The notes under the pieces were generated by a model that searched no databases, was not told the DNA's origin, and worked only from the letters and a program-made list of their open reading frames with translations. Below, one piece after another: positions 52,691 through 60,001 of a DNA stretch of 64,000 nt. The translations under genes were made by a program, and so were the position numbers. The first letter of the stretch is position 1; each line of letters opens with the position of its first letter. Origin of the DNA: SHZI01 sp031395645 (lineage in GTDB: Bacteria; Pseudomonadota; Gammaproteobacteria; Steroidobacterales; GCA-2729495); NCBI GenBank assembly GCA_031395645.1, contig JANNJM010000087.1:62001-126000 (forward strand), written 5' to 3'.

Positions 52691-53126
52691 ACAGGCCGAT
52701 CTTCAATGCCCTGATCGCGAGGAATACCTCGCGCAGAAAGAGCAGCAGTGCCCCGATGAGGCAGAGCATCGCGAGGATGAAGAGGCCGGCAACCGGCAGC
52801 GTGGCGTTGAAATCCAGCAGCGCGCTCAGGAAGAGCAGGACCACGACCACGGCGACCAGCAGCGCGGAACCGGTGCTGAGGGTGATGGCGCGATTCATGA
52901 GCCTCGCCCGCGAAGCCATCACGATGATCTCGCCGCGCTGCTCCTCAAGCGGCTCACCGCTGCTGGATCGGGCAGCCTCCTCGAGCCGACGTGCCCGGTC
53001 GATCACACGGGCGAGGCGGTTGGTCAGCACGGTCAGAATGATGCCGATACCCGACAGCAGGAACACGGGTGCCACCGCGAGCTGGATGACCTGCCCGATA
53101 TCGATCAGGGGTGAACCCACATCCAC
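52689..53126 (-). CDS. DUF2721 membrane protein
   Basis: This 145-residue protein has three helices (VIQLAVAPVFLLSGIGIILT, TGSALLVAVVVVLLFLSALL and PVAGLFILAMLCLIGALLLF) and a charged cytoplasmic loop after the first (TNRLARVIDRARRLEEAARS), the DUF2721 pattern. No function is established. It is the last gene of the leftward run amidohydrolase-MFS-DUF2721, 28 nt after the MFS gene, and its stop is supplied by the inverted repeat. Confidence 0.85.
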   Translation of the reverse strand: MDVGSPLIDIGQVIQLAVAPVFLLSGIGIILTVLTNRLARVIDRARRLEEAARSSSGEPLEEQRGEIIVMASRARLMNRAITLSTGSALLVAVVVVLLFLSALLDFNATLPVAGLFILAMLCLIGALLLFLREVFLAIRALKIGL

Positions 53127-53154
53127 TGAGCACGGCCTCCCGTGTTGAAGTTGG

Positions 53155-54432
53155 TCAGACGACGGCTTCCCGCGGCACTGGCTTCAGTGCGAGAAAAGTC
53201 GCGCCGGCAATGATAACCGGCACGACGGCGCACCAGGTGAAGGCCGATTCCCAGCCGACCTTGCCGATGGCCCAGGCCAGGGCAAAGGGTCCCAGGCCGA
53301 GGCCCAGCTCCACGGCGAAGGAACTCGCAAAGCTCGCAGCCGTCGCGCGCAGCTCCGTCGGAAAGTTCTCGGCGATGAACGTGAACATGACGGCGTAGGC
53401 GCCGTAGAAAAAGAACGTCATGGTGCTGAAGGCCAGAAATGTGGACCACCAGCCCTGCGTGAACCAGATCATCACGGCAAATGCGAGGCCGCCAAGCCAG
53501 CACCAGGCAACGATGGTGTTGCGACGGCTGATCAGGAACTCGCCAAACCAGGCGGCGAGGATGTAGCCGAAGGCGCCAATGAAGAACGACAGGCCAACCA
53601 GCTCGATGGTTTCCCGGGCGTCCCAGCCCCTGGCCTCCCGGAAGTAGGGCGTGAGCATGATCGTCGCGCCGTAGGCGAACACGTAGAGGAACGTCCCCAG
53701 GAAGAGCAGGATCGTCTTCCGCCGGTACTCCGGTCTGAAGAGTTCCCGAACGGCCGGCGCGGGCGTCTGGTTTTTCTCCCGGGCTGCCCGGGTGCGCTGC
53801 CAGGACTCCGAGTCGCGGAGGTAGCGCCAGATTACCCACGCGTAGGGCAGGAAAAGCAGACTCAATAGGAAGATATAGCGCCAACCCCATGTTTCATATA
53901 TGAATGGAACCATCAGCGACGCCAGGAAAAAGCCGAGTGGAAAGCCGATCTGGAGGACACCCGTAAAGAGTCCGCGGAGCCGGGGCGGGGATTCTTCGAG
54001 GACCAGCGTGCCCGTGACCGGCGACTGTACGGCCGCTGCCGTGAAGCCCAGCGTCCTGGCGATGAGAAGTACAGTGGTCGTTGGCGCCCAGGCCAGGGCG
54101 GTGACGAACACCGGCGTCAAGAGCGTGGCCCCGAGCAGCACAGCGCGGCGACCAACGCGGTCTGCCAGGGCGCCAATCTGTGTAATCAGGATGCCGGACA
54201 CCACGAAGGTGATTGCGATGTAGAACCCCCGGTCCAGGTCTGACCAGCCAAACTCGGTCGAGATCTCGGTGAGTACGAACGTGAAGAGGGAGTGGTCGAG
54301 ATTGGCGAACGTGACGCCGATGAGGCAGATCAGGAACACCCGGTAGGTGTGGCCCGGGACACCGCGCAGCGCCGCCCAGATGCCCGCCGCGGAATCCAGG
54401 TTGTCCGTTGGCGCCGACAGGGGACGCCTCAT
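53155..54432 (-). CDS. MFS transporter
   Basis: This 425-residue major facilitator has twelve predicted helices. The loop 2-3 signature is GALADRVGRRAVLLGATLL and the loop after helix 4 reads EESPPRLRGLFTGVLQIGFP; the second half has a related ENFPTELRATAASFASSF. This resembles the sugar/aromatic-acid:H+ symporter branch. Substrate cannot be assigned; linkage to a Tat amidohydrolase (4-nt overlap) and to the facing CoA-ligase operon suggests uptake of the pathway's substrate or of a product released in the periplasm. Confidence 0.88.
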   Translation of the reverse strand: MRRPLSAPTDNLDSAAGIWAALRGVPGHTYRVFLICLIGVTFANLDHSLFTFVLTEISTEFGWSDLDRGFYIAITFVVSGILITQIGALADRVGRRAVLLGATLLTPVFVTALAWAPTTTVLLIARTLGFTAAAVQSPVTGTLVLEESPPRLRGLFTGVLQIGFPLGFFLASLMVPFIYETWGWRYIFLLSLLFLPYAWVIWRYLRDSESWQRTRAAREKNQTPAPAVRELFRPEYRRKTILLFLGTFLYVFAYGATIMLTPYFREARGWDARETIELVGLSFFIGAFGYILAAWFGEFLISRRNTIVAWCWLGGLAFAVMIWFTQGWWSTFLAFSTMTFFFYGAYAVMFTFIAENFPTELRATAASFASSFAVELGLGLGPFALAWAIGKVGWESAFTWCAVVPVIIAGATFLALKPVPREAVV

Positions 54433-55850
54433 ACGGCCGCCACCCAGCCGTACTGCGTCATGCTGGGCTCAGCACCCTCGGCCTCGTAGGCGACTTTCAT
54501 CCGGCTCAGAGCGTCAACCGGGATCGCCTTGCGCGCCTCCTTCACGTTGATGTCGAAGAGTCGCGCGGAGTTCAAGCCGAAAATCTGCGCCCGGTCCTTC
54601 CGGGAGATCGGCTTGTAGCCAAACTTGTCCTGCAGGGTCTCCGGTATCTGGAAGCGACGGAAGGCCTCGATCTGCCACTGGGGCGAACCCCACCAGATGG
54701 AGTCTGTGCCCCAGATCACGTGGTCGGCGCCCACCGCGGCGATGACCTGGCCCAGCAGGTGGCCACAGACTTCCGGGTGGGTGATCACGGAATGGCCGAA
54801 CACGGCGCCGAGTTCGAGGTAAATGTTCCTGACGCCGGATGCCTTGATCTGCCGGCAAAACTCGGTGGTCCAGGGAATGTTGCCATCGGCATCGATGCCG
54901 CTTTCTCCCGGTGGAACGGTGGTCATCATGTGCTGCATACCGGAGTGGAAGACGATGAAGTTGATCTCCGGCCAGTCCTTCGCTGCCTTGACCATGTCAT
55001 CCGGCCGGAAGAAGTCCTTGCCGGGTCCGGGCAGCGGCAGGCCCTTGTGCGTGCAGATGTTCCGCACACCGAGTTTCAGTGTGCGTTCGTAGAAGGGGTA
55101 GGCCACCTTTTCGTCGTCATGCCGCCAGGGACCCAGGGGATCGCCGGTGTAGAACTTCCAGGCATCGATCTTCAGTTCCTTCACCTGCCGCTCGGCATCG
55201 TCGAGCCAGTTCGGGTTGGTCGGGGTGCTGATACCGTGGCTGAGCATCCTCCGGGACCCCGCGGCCTCGTTCACCGCGTTCCGGGTGGCCACCATGTCAT
55301 CCGAGGTCAGCACGTACGAGCCTGGCGGACCAAATGCGGCGCCCGTAATGCACGCCATGACGGTGTCGCTGTCGAAAAAGATCTCCTTCACGTAGTTCCC
55401 GCGGTGGAGGCTGTCCGGAGCGGGCTTCCCGTCCTTAAGGGCCGGGTTCAGCCCGAACTTGCCGGTCATGGTCCGGAACACGGTGGGACCCGCCATCGAG
55501 TCCTTCACGTGATGGGTCTGGAGATCCAGGATGAACTCCTTCTTCGGCCACATTTCCCGTGTGGCTGCCGGTTCGGCTGCCTCGGCTTCGCTCACGAGGA
55601 AGGTTGGCCCAAAGACCTCGTTCATCGCCATGAACGAGACGGCCATGCCGCCGCTTCCCTGCAGGAAGGCTCGCCGGGATATGCCGAGTTTCCGGCTGTA
55701 CTGATCCGCCAGCGCAAAAATGCGCTGCTCCACACGCTTCTGGTCCGCCGTCTGGGGCATGGGGTCGAACTCCTCGTTACCCACGATCTGGGTGGGAACG
55801 GGGGTCCCCATGCCCGTTTGCCGGTCCTGGTCACTCTTGCGGATCCACAT
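54429..55850 (-). CDS. Tat-exported amidohydrolase family protein
   Basis: From the ATG at 55850 the protein has 473 residues. A Tat motif sits unusually far in, at residues 59-60 (GISRRAFLQGSGGMAVSFMA), after a 58-residue polar leader. The mature part is a TIM-barrel amidohydrolase (PF04909-like): FILDLQTHHVKDSMAGP at strand 1, NICTHKGLPLPG, FIVFHSGMQHMMTTVPPGES and HVIWGTDSIWWGSPQW at the end. The chemistry is probably hydrolysis or decarboxylation in the periplasm; the substrate is unknown. A longer start at 55946 is possible. It overlaps the MFS gene by 4 nt. Confidence 0.83.
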   Translation of the reverse strand: MWIRKSDQDRQTGMGTPVPTQIVGNEEFDPMPQTADQKRVEQRIFALADQYSRKLGISRRAFLQGSGGMAVSFMAMNEVFGPTFLVSEAEAAEPAATREMWPKKEFILDLQTHHVKDSMAGPTVFRTMTGKFGLNPALKDGKPAPDSLHRGNYVKEIFFDSDTVMACITGAAFGPPGSYVLTSDDMVATRNAVNEAAGSRRMLSHGISTPTNPNWLDDAERQVKELKIDAWKFYTGDPLGPWRHDDEKVAYPFYERTLKLGVRNICTHKGLPLPGPGKDFFRPDDMVKAAKDWPEINFIVFHSGMQHMMTTVPPGESGIDADGNIPWTTEFCRQIKASGVRNIYLELGAVFGHSVITHPEVCGHLLGQVIAAVGADHVIWGTDSIWWGSPQWQIEAFRRFQIPETLQDKFGYKPISRKDRAQIFGLNSARLFDINVKEARKAIPVDALSRMKVAYEAEGAEPSMTQYGWVAAV

Positions 55851-55990
55851 CGTCGTTGCCTCGGTTGCGGGCCCTGAGCGTAACCGGTTCTTTTCCACCC
55901 TGGGAACAGGCGTGGCGTTACTGACCGTTTTTGCTTTTATGAACACTGGGCAGGGGCCATACTTTCCCCCGGGCTCACAAGGAACAGAGC

Positions 55991-57127
55991 ATGCGCCTGC
56001 AATATACCGCCGTCGGCATCCAGAACGTTTCCCGGATGGCCACCACCCGGGACGACTACATGAAGGACCTCGAGAATCTCGCGCTCTCGATGCGCTACGC
56101 GGTCTGGAACTGCAGTCTCGATCTGCCCGTGAAGCTGATCGCCGTGTCCGAGGGTGGCATTGGCGGCTGGTGCCTGGGCGGGGGCGAGGAACACCTGCGG
56201 ATCTGCCGGGAGGTGGTGCCGGAAATTCCCGGCCGGGAGACAGACTACCTGGGCGAGCTCGCGAAGGAGCTTGGCGTCTACATCATCGCGCAGATGGTGG
56301 CGAAGGACCCGGAGCTCATGGAGGACAGGATATTCAACATCGCCTTCATTATCGATCCCCATGGCAAGGTGATCCACAAGCACTACAAGACGGCGTTCTA
56401 CCAGCGGGAACCCAACGTGGCGCCCAGTGACATCTGGAATGTCTACCTGAAGAAATATGGCAACGATCCCGTAAAACTTTTCCAGGCCGTGTTTCCCGTG
56501 GCCAGGACGGAGATCGGCAATATCGGCACGCTGATCTGCGCCGAGGGCAGCTACCCGGAAGCGGCTCGTGGCCTCGCCCTGAACGGCGCCGAGATCATCT
56601 GGCGCACCCAGTACCCCGAGCCCTGGATGGGGAACGGCATTGCGGAAATCCAGAACCGGGCGCACGCGGTCTTCAACAACTGCTATGTGCTGTCCCCGAA
56701 CATCGGCGCCATCTACTTCCCGGGTGGCGTGCACCAGATGAGCTGCGGCAAGAGCCAGATCATCGACTACCGGGGGAACATCATTTCCCAGTACCTGGGC
56801 GGCGGCGAGACGCTGGTGAGTTCCGTGTTCGACATCGATGGCCTGCGGGACTTCCGCGTGCGTGCCCAGTGGCAGAACCTGATCAAGGACATGCGGGTCG
56901 AGGAGTACCAGACCATTTACGCCGCCGCGATGGCCCGCGGCGGCATCTACCCAAAAAACCTCTGCATGCATGAACCACCCCTCACCGAGGGCGACCAGCT
57001 GGAACTCGTGAAGCACCAGATCAACAAGATGGTGGACTGGGGCGTGTTCACCCCCCCCGTGGACTGGGAGCCCTACGCCGTGAAGCCCGAAGTCACAGAG
57101 CGGGTTAACAAAGCAGCAAAACTGTAG
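55991..57127 (+). CDS. Nitrilase-superfamily amidase
   Basis: This 378-residue carbon-nitrogen hydrolase has the catalytic triad Glu54 (LIAVSEGGIGGW), Lys133 (HKHYKTAFYQRE) and Cys183 (GTLICAEGSYPEAAR). The length and the downstream segment resemble aliphatic amidases and formamidases more than true nitrilases; it cleaves C-N bonds to acid plus ammonia or amine. It reads divergently from the Tat amidohydrolase across 140 nt with a good ribosome-binding site (AAGGAA). The stop lies in a REP-like element. Release of an acid that the CoA ligase could then activate is inference. Confidence 0.87.
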   Translation: MRLQYTAVGIQNVSRMATTRDDYMKDLENLALSMRYAVWNCSLDLPVKLIAVSEGGIGGWCLGGGEEHLRICREVVPEIPGRETDYLGELAKELGVYIIAQMVAKDPELMEDRIFNIAFIIDPHGKVIHKHYKTAFYQREPNVAPSDIWNVYLKKYGNDPVKLFQAVFPVARTEIGNIGTLICAEGSYPEAARGLALNGAEIIWRTQYPEPWMGNGIAEIQNRAHAVFNNCYVLSPNIGAIYFPGGVHQMSCGKSQIIDYRGNIISQYLGGGETLVSSVFDIDGLRDFRVRAQWQNLIKDMRVEEYQTIYAAAMARGGIYPKNLCMHEPPLTEGDQLELVKHQINKMVDWGVFTPPVDWEPYAVKPEVTERVNKAAKL

Positions 57128-57150
57128 GAGCGCCTTCAGGCGCGAACGGC
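57123..57150 (+). repeat. REP-like element, copy 2
   Basis: TGTAGGAGCGCCTTCAGGCG continues CGAACGGC. The core GCGCC-TTCA-GGCGC forms a 5-bp hairpin, the typical REP layout with the conserved GTAGGAGC head. The amidase stop TAG lies in the head. Confidence 0.75.
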
Positions 57151-57166
57151 TAAACTCCGCGCCCTC

Positions 57167-59128
57167 ATGCTGACCTTCCGAAACCTTGCCCTGCGTCGCG
57201 GCGAGCAGTTGCTGCTGTCCGACGTGGACTTAAGCCTGCACGCGGGCTGTCGTGTGGGTGTGGTCGGGCGGAACGGGTGCGGCAAGACCAGCCTTTTCGC
57301 TGTCGTCCAGGGCGATCTGGATCCCGATCGTGGCGACGTGGATCTCTCCGGCCGCGTGCGCATTGCCAGTGTTGCCCAGGAGACGCCGTCGCTCCCGGAT
57401 CCCGCTGTCGATTTCGTCATGTCGGGCGACGCGCTGGTGTGGGAGGCGACCAAGGCCGAGCGCGACGCCATGGCTGCCGAGGATTACGAGGCCGTGGCGG
57501 TTGCCCACCAACGGCTGGCCGACTTGCAGGCCTACGACGCCGAGGCCCGCGCCGGCCGGTTGCTGCACGGGCTCGGGTTTCCCGCGGCCACCCACGACAA
57601 GCCCGTGCGGGAGTTTTCCGGCGGCTGGCGGGTGCGCCTCAACCTGGCCCGTGCCCTGATGACCCCGTCTGACCTGCTGCTGCTCGACGAACCCACCAAC
57701 CATCTCGATCTCGATGCCGTGCTGTGGCTCGAAGACTGGTTACTGAAGTATCCCGGCACGCTCCTGATCATTTCCCACGACCGGGAATTTCTCGACGGCG
57801 TTACGAGCCACACGCTGCACCTGCATGACGGCGGGGCAAAGCTCTACACCGGGGACTACACCGCCTTCGAGCGCCAGCGCTCTGAGCACCTGCGCCTGCA
57901 GCAGATGGCCTTCGAGAAGGAGCAGGTGGAACGGGAGCACCTGCAAAAGTTCATCGCCCGCTTCAAGGCCAAGGCGAGCAAGGCCAAGCAGGCGCAGTCG
58001 CGCATGAAGCGGCTGGCCAAGCTCGCGGGCACTGAGGCCGTGCGGGCTGAGCATTCGCTCCACATCAGTTTCGACGCGCCCCCAAAACTGCCATTTTCCC
58101 TGACCCGTCTGAACCATGCCGATGCCGGCTACCGGGCCGCGGCTCCCCGCAATGAGGACGAGCACCTGCCGGGTGAGCTGTCGTCCGCACAGGGGGACGT
58201 CACCATCCTGCGTAACGTCGGCTTCGGCCTGGAGGCGGGCGACCGCGTCGCGCTGCTGGGTCCGAACGGCGCCGGCAAGTCCACGCTCGTCAAGACGCTG
58301 GTCGGCGAACTGCCGCTGCTGGCGGGCGAGCGCCAGGTCCACGGTGACCTGCGCATCGGCTATTTTGCCCAGCACACCGTTGAGAGCCTGCGCGCAGGCG
58401 CCACTCCGATGGACCATTTGCGGGACATTGCGCCGGAGGCTTCCACGCAGGAGATGCGTGGTTTTCTCGGCCGGTGGTATTTCTCCGGGCAGCGGGTTTT
58501 CCAGACGGTCGACGCGTTTTCCGGTGGTGAGCGCGCCCGCCTGGCACTGGCGCTGATTGCCTGGCGCAAGCCCAACGTGCTGCTGCTCGATGAACCGACC
58601 AACCACCTCGACCTGGACATGCGTGAGGCGCTTGCCGAAGCGCTGTCCGACTTCGACGGCGCCATCGTGCTGGTGTCCCACGACCGGCACCTGATCGGGC
58701 TGGTCTGTGACACGTTCTGGCGGGTGGCGGATGGCCGGGTGGAGTCCTTCGACGGTGATCTCGACGAGTATGCCGTCTGGCTGAGCGGCCGGGCAACCAA
58801 GTCCGCCGAGTCGTCGCCAGAGCCTGCCCGGCCGCCGGCGGCTGCGGCGAAGAGCAAGTCCAGCCCTAAGCCGTCAGTGAAGTCCACGGCGAAGCCGGAT
58901 GCCCAGACCAGCCGGCGTCGGCAGGAGCTCGCAAAGCTGGAGAAGAAGCTGGAGCTTAAGGCGGCGGAGCTCGGCGCTCTGGAGTTGCAGCTGGCGGCGC
59001 CGGGGACTTACGCGAACGAGCCCGCCACGCTGGTGGCGCTGACCAGCCGCCACGCTGCTGTGCGAGAAGCCCACGAGGCGCTCGAGGCCGACTGGCTGAC
59101 ACTCTACGGTCAGCTGGAGGCCGGCTGA
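57167..59128 (+). CDS. ABC-F family ATPase, YheS type
   Basis: ABC-F proteins have two fused ABC cassettes without membrane domains and act at the ribosomal E site. The 653-residue protein has Walker A GRNGCGKTSLF near residue 35, signature VREFSGGWRVRLNLARALM and Walker B LLLDEPTNHLDLDAVLWLE in the first half, the P-site tRNA interaction linker (QKFIARFKAKASKAKQAQSR), then GPNGAGKSTLVK, FSGGERARLALALIAW and a second LLLDEPTNHLDL. The C terminus is a Lys/Ser linker plus coiled coil (ELAKLEKKLELKAAELGALE). Length and linker fit E. coli YheS. Confidence 0.93.
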   Translation: MLTFRNLALRRGEQLLLSDVDLSLHAGCRVGVVGRNGCGKTSLFAVVQGDLDPDRGDVDLSGRVRIASVAQETPSLPDPAVDFVMSGDALVWEATKAERDAMAAEDYEAVAVAHQRLADLQAYDAEARAGRLLHGLGFPAATHDKPVREFSGGWRVRLNLARALMTPSDLLLLDEPTNHLDLDAVLWLEDWLLKYPGTLLIISHDREFLDGVTSHTLHLHDGGAKLYTGDYTAFERQRSEHLRLQQMAFEKEQVEREHLQKFIARFKAKASKAKQAQSRMKRLAKLAGTEAVRAEHSLHISFDAPPKLPFSLTRLNHADAGYRAAAPRNEDEHLPGELSSAQGDVTILRNVGFGLEAGDRVALLGPNGAGKSTLVKTLVGELPLLAGERQVHGDLRIGYFAQHTVESLRAGATPMDHLRDIAPEASTQEMRGFLGRWYFSGQRVFQTVDAFSGGERARLALALIAWRKPNVLLLDEPTNHLDLDMREALAEALSDFDGAIVLVSHDRHLIGLVCDTFWRVADGRVESFDGDLDEYAVWLSGRATKSAESSPEPARPPAAAAKSKSSPKPSVKSTAKPDAQTSRRRQELAKLEKKLELKAAELGALELQLAAPGTYANEPATLVALTSRHAAVREAHEALEADWLTLYGQLEAG

Positions 59129-59613
59129 CGCTTGTGAGGCCTGGCACGCCGCTCGCGGGCCTTGGCGCGCCGGTTGCCCCCCGGGATGGAGGGGACAAAG
59201 CCACCATACGTTCCCCACCCGGATCGGCGGTCTTCCTGGTCGCGCCGGTCGCCGTGATGGCTGAAGGCGCACTGGCATTTCTGCACGTCGCAGGCGGCCA
59301 GGGGCAACCCGGGGGCCTCTTCTGGCAGGTAGCGTTGATCGGCTAGCGCCTGGACCGCCGCGCAGGCGTGCTGGCCGGGCTTCACGGAGACCCCGTGGAA
59401 CTTGCGGCTCAGTTTCCGGTTCAGCCCTGCCTGGGCCTGGGACTGGCGCGGGGTGGTCGCCAGAAACTCGCGGCGGACCAGCGGAGAGGGTGGTGCGACG
59501 GCCGTCGGGGGGGTATCGGCACGGTCGGCCGCGGTCCGTTGCCACAACCTGAAGAGCAATGGCGCTCCAAGGCCAATGGCCACCCCCAGGACTGCCCACA
59601 ACACAGCGCTCAT
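59110..59613 (-). CDS. Small membrane-anchored Cys/His protein, uncharacterised
   Basis: From the ATG at 59613 the product has 167 residues: one N-terminal helix (SAVLWAVLGVAIGLGAPLLF), a polar linker, then a conserved-looking domain FHGVSVKPGQHACAAVQALA, RYLPEEAPGLPLAACDVQKC and QCAFSHHGDRRDQEDRRSGW. The three-part pattern 'KFHxVSxKPGxxAC ... LPLxxCxxxxCxCxFxHHxDRRxxxDRR' is familiar from uncharacterised gammaproteobacterial proteins; four Cys and two His could bind metal. The last 19 nt overlap the ABC-F gene, convergent. Confidence 0.75.
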   Translation of the reverse strand: MSAVLWAVLGVAIGLGAPLLFRLWQRTAADRADTPPTAVAPPSPLVRREFLATTPRQSQAQAGLNRKLSRKFHGVSVKPGQHACAAVQALADQRYLPEEAPGLPLAACDVQKCQCAFSHHGDRRDQEDRRSGWGTYGGFVPSIPGGNRRAKARERRARPHKRQPASS

Positions 59614-59737
59614 TAAAGCCCCCCCCACTAAACGGGCTGTACCGACTTCCATAGTTCCCCAAGCCCCCCCCGGGGTCGAGGGCGGTGGTCACAATGTGGC
59701 AATGAAGGTTGCCGGCCCGGTCGGCAGGCCTCAGGCC

Positions 59738-59941
59738 TCAGGCGTCGGCTGGGGGCGCGACCAGCCAGATAATCAGGTAAACAAGGATTCCCGGGAACGC
59801 GGCACTCAGGATCGACAGCAGGACGTAGGACAGCCGGACCACCGTAGGGTCCCAGCCCATCCACTCGGCAATGCCACCGCAGACGCCCGCGATCATCCTG
59901 TCCTTGCGGGAACGGCGGAGGCGCGGTCTTTGGGTTTCCAT
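59738..59941 (-). CDS. PspC-domain membrane protein
   Basis: This 67-residue protein is a stand-alone PspC domain: RKDRMIAGVCGGIAEWMGWD followed by PTVVRLSYVLLSILSAAFPG and ILVYLIIWLVAPP. In E. coli PspC regulates the phage-shock response with PspA and PspB; those are not in the window. Short PspC proteins of this kind are common and of unknown role. A 7-bp tandem CCTCAGG repeat lies just beyond the stop. It diverges from fusA across 60 nt. Confidence 0.87.
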   Translation of the reverse strand: METQRPRLRRSRKDRMIAGVCGGIAEWMGWDPTVVRLSYVLLSILSAAFPGILVYLIIWLVAPPADA

Positions 59942-59959
59942 CGATATCCCCTGACAGGC

Positions 59960-59965
59960 TAGAAT
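59960..59965 (+). promoter_or_regulatory. -10-like box before fusA
   Basis: TAGAAT lies 37 nt before the fusA ATG in AGGCTAGAATGGCGG, almost the same block as upstream of tRNA-Arg. The -35 candidate (TTCCAT, 18-nt spacing) is weak. Confidence 0.33.
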
Positions 59966-60001
59966 GGCGGATTACCCAATCACACCACAAAAGACGAGAG
60001 C

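Noticed and set aside
54408..55877. 489-codon open frame antisense to the Tat amidohydrolase
   Set aside because: The opposite strand has a coherent TIM-barrel protein with Tat signal and coupled neighbour; the antisense translation shows no protein family.
53100..57127. Amidohydrolase-MFS-amidase region as a classical nitrile degradation operon
   Set aside because: The nitrilase-superfamily protein has amidase-like length and context, and no aldoxime dehydratase or nitrile hydratase genes are present.
59660..59690. C-rich stretch after the PspC-domain gene as a regulatory tract
   Set aside because: Contains runs of C but no hairpin or repeat structure beyond what base composition predicts.
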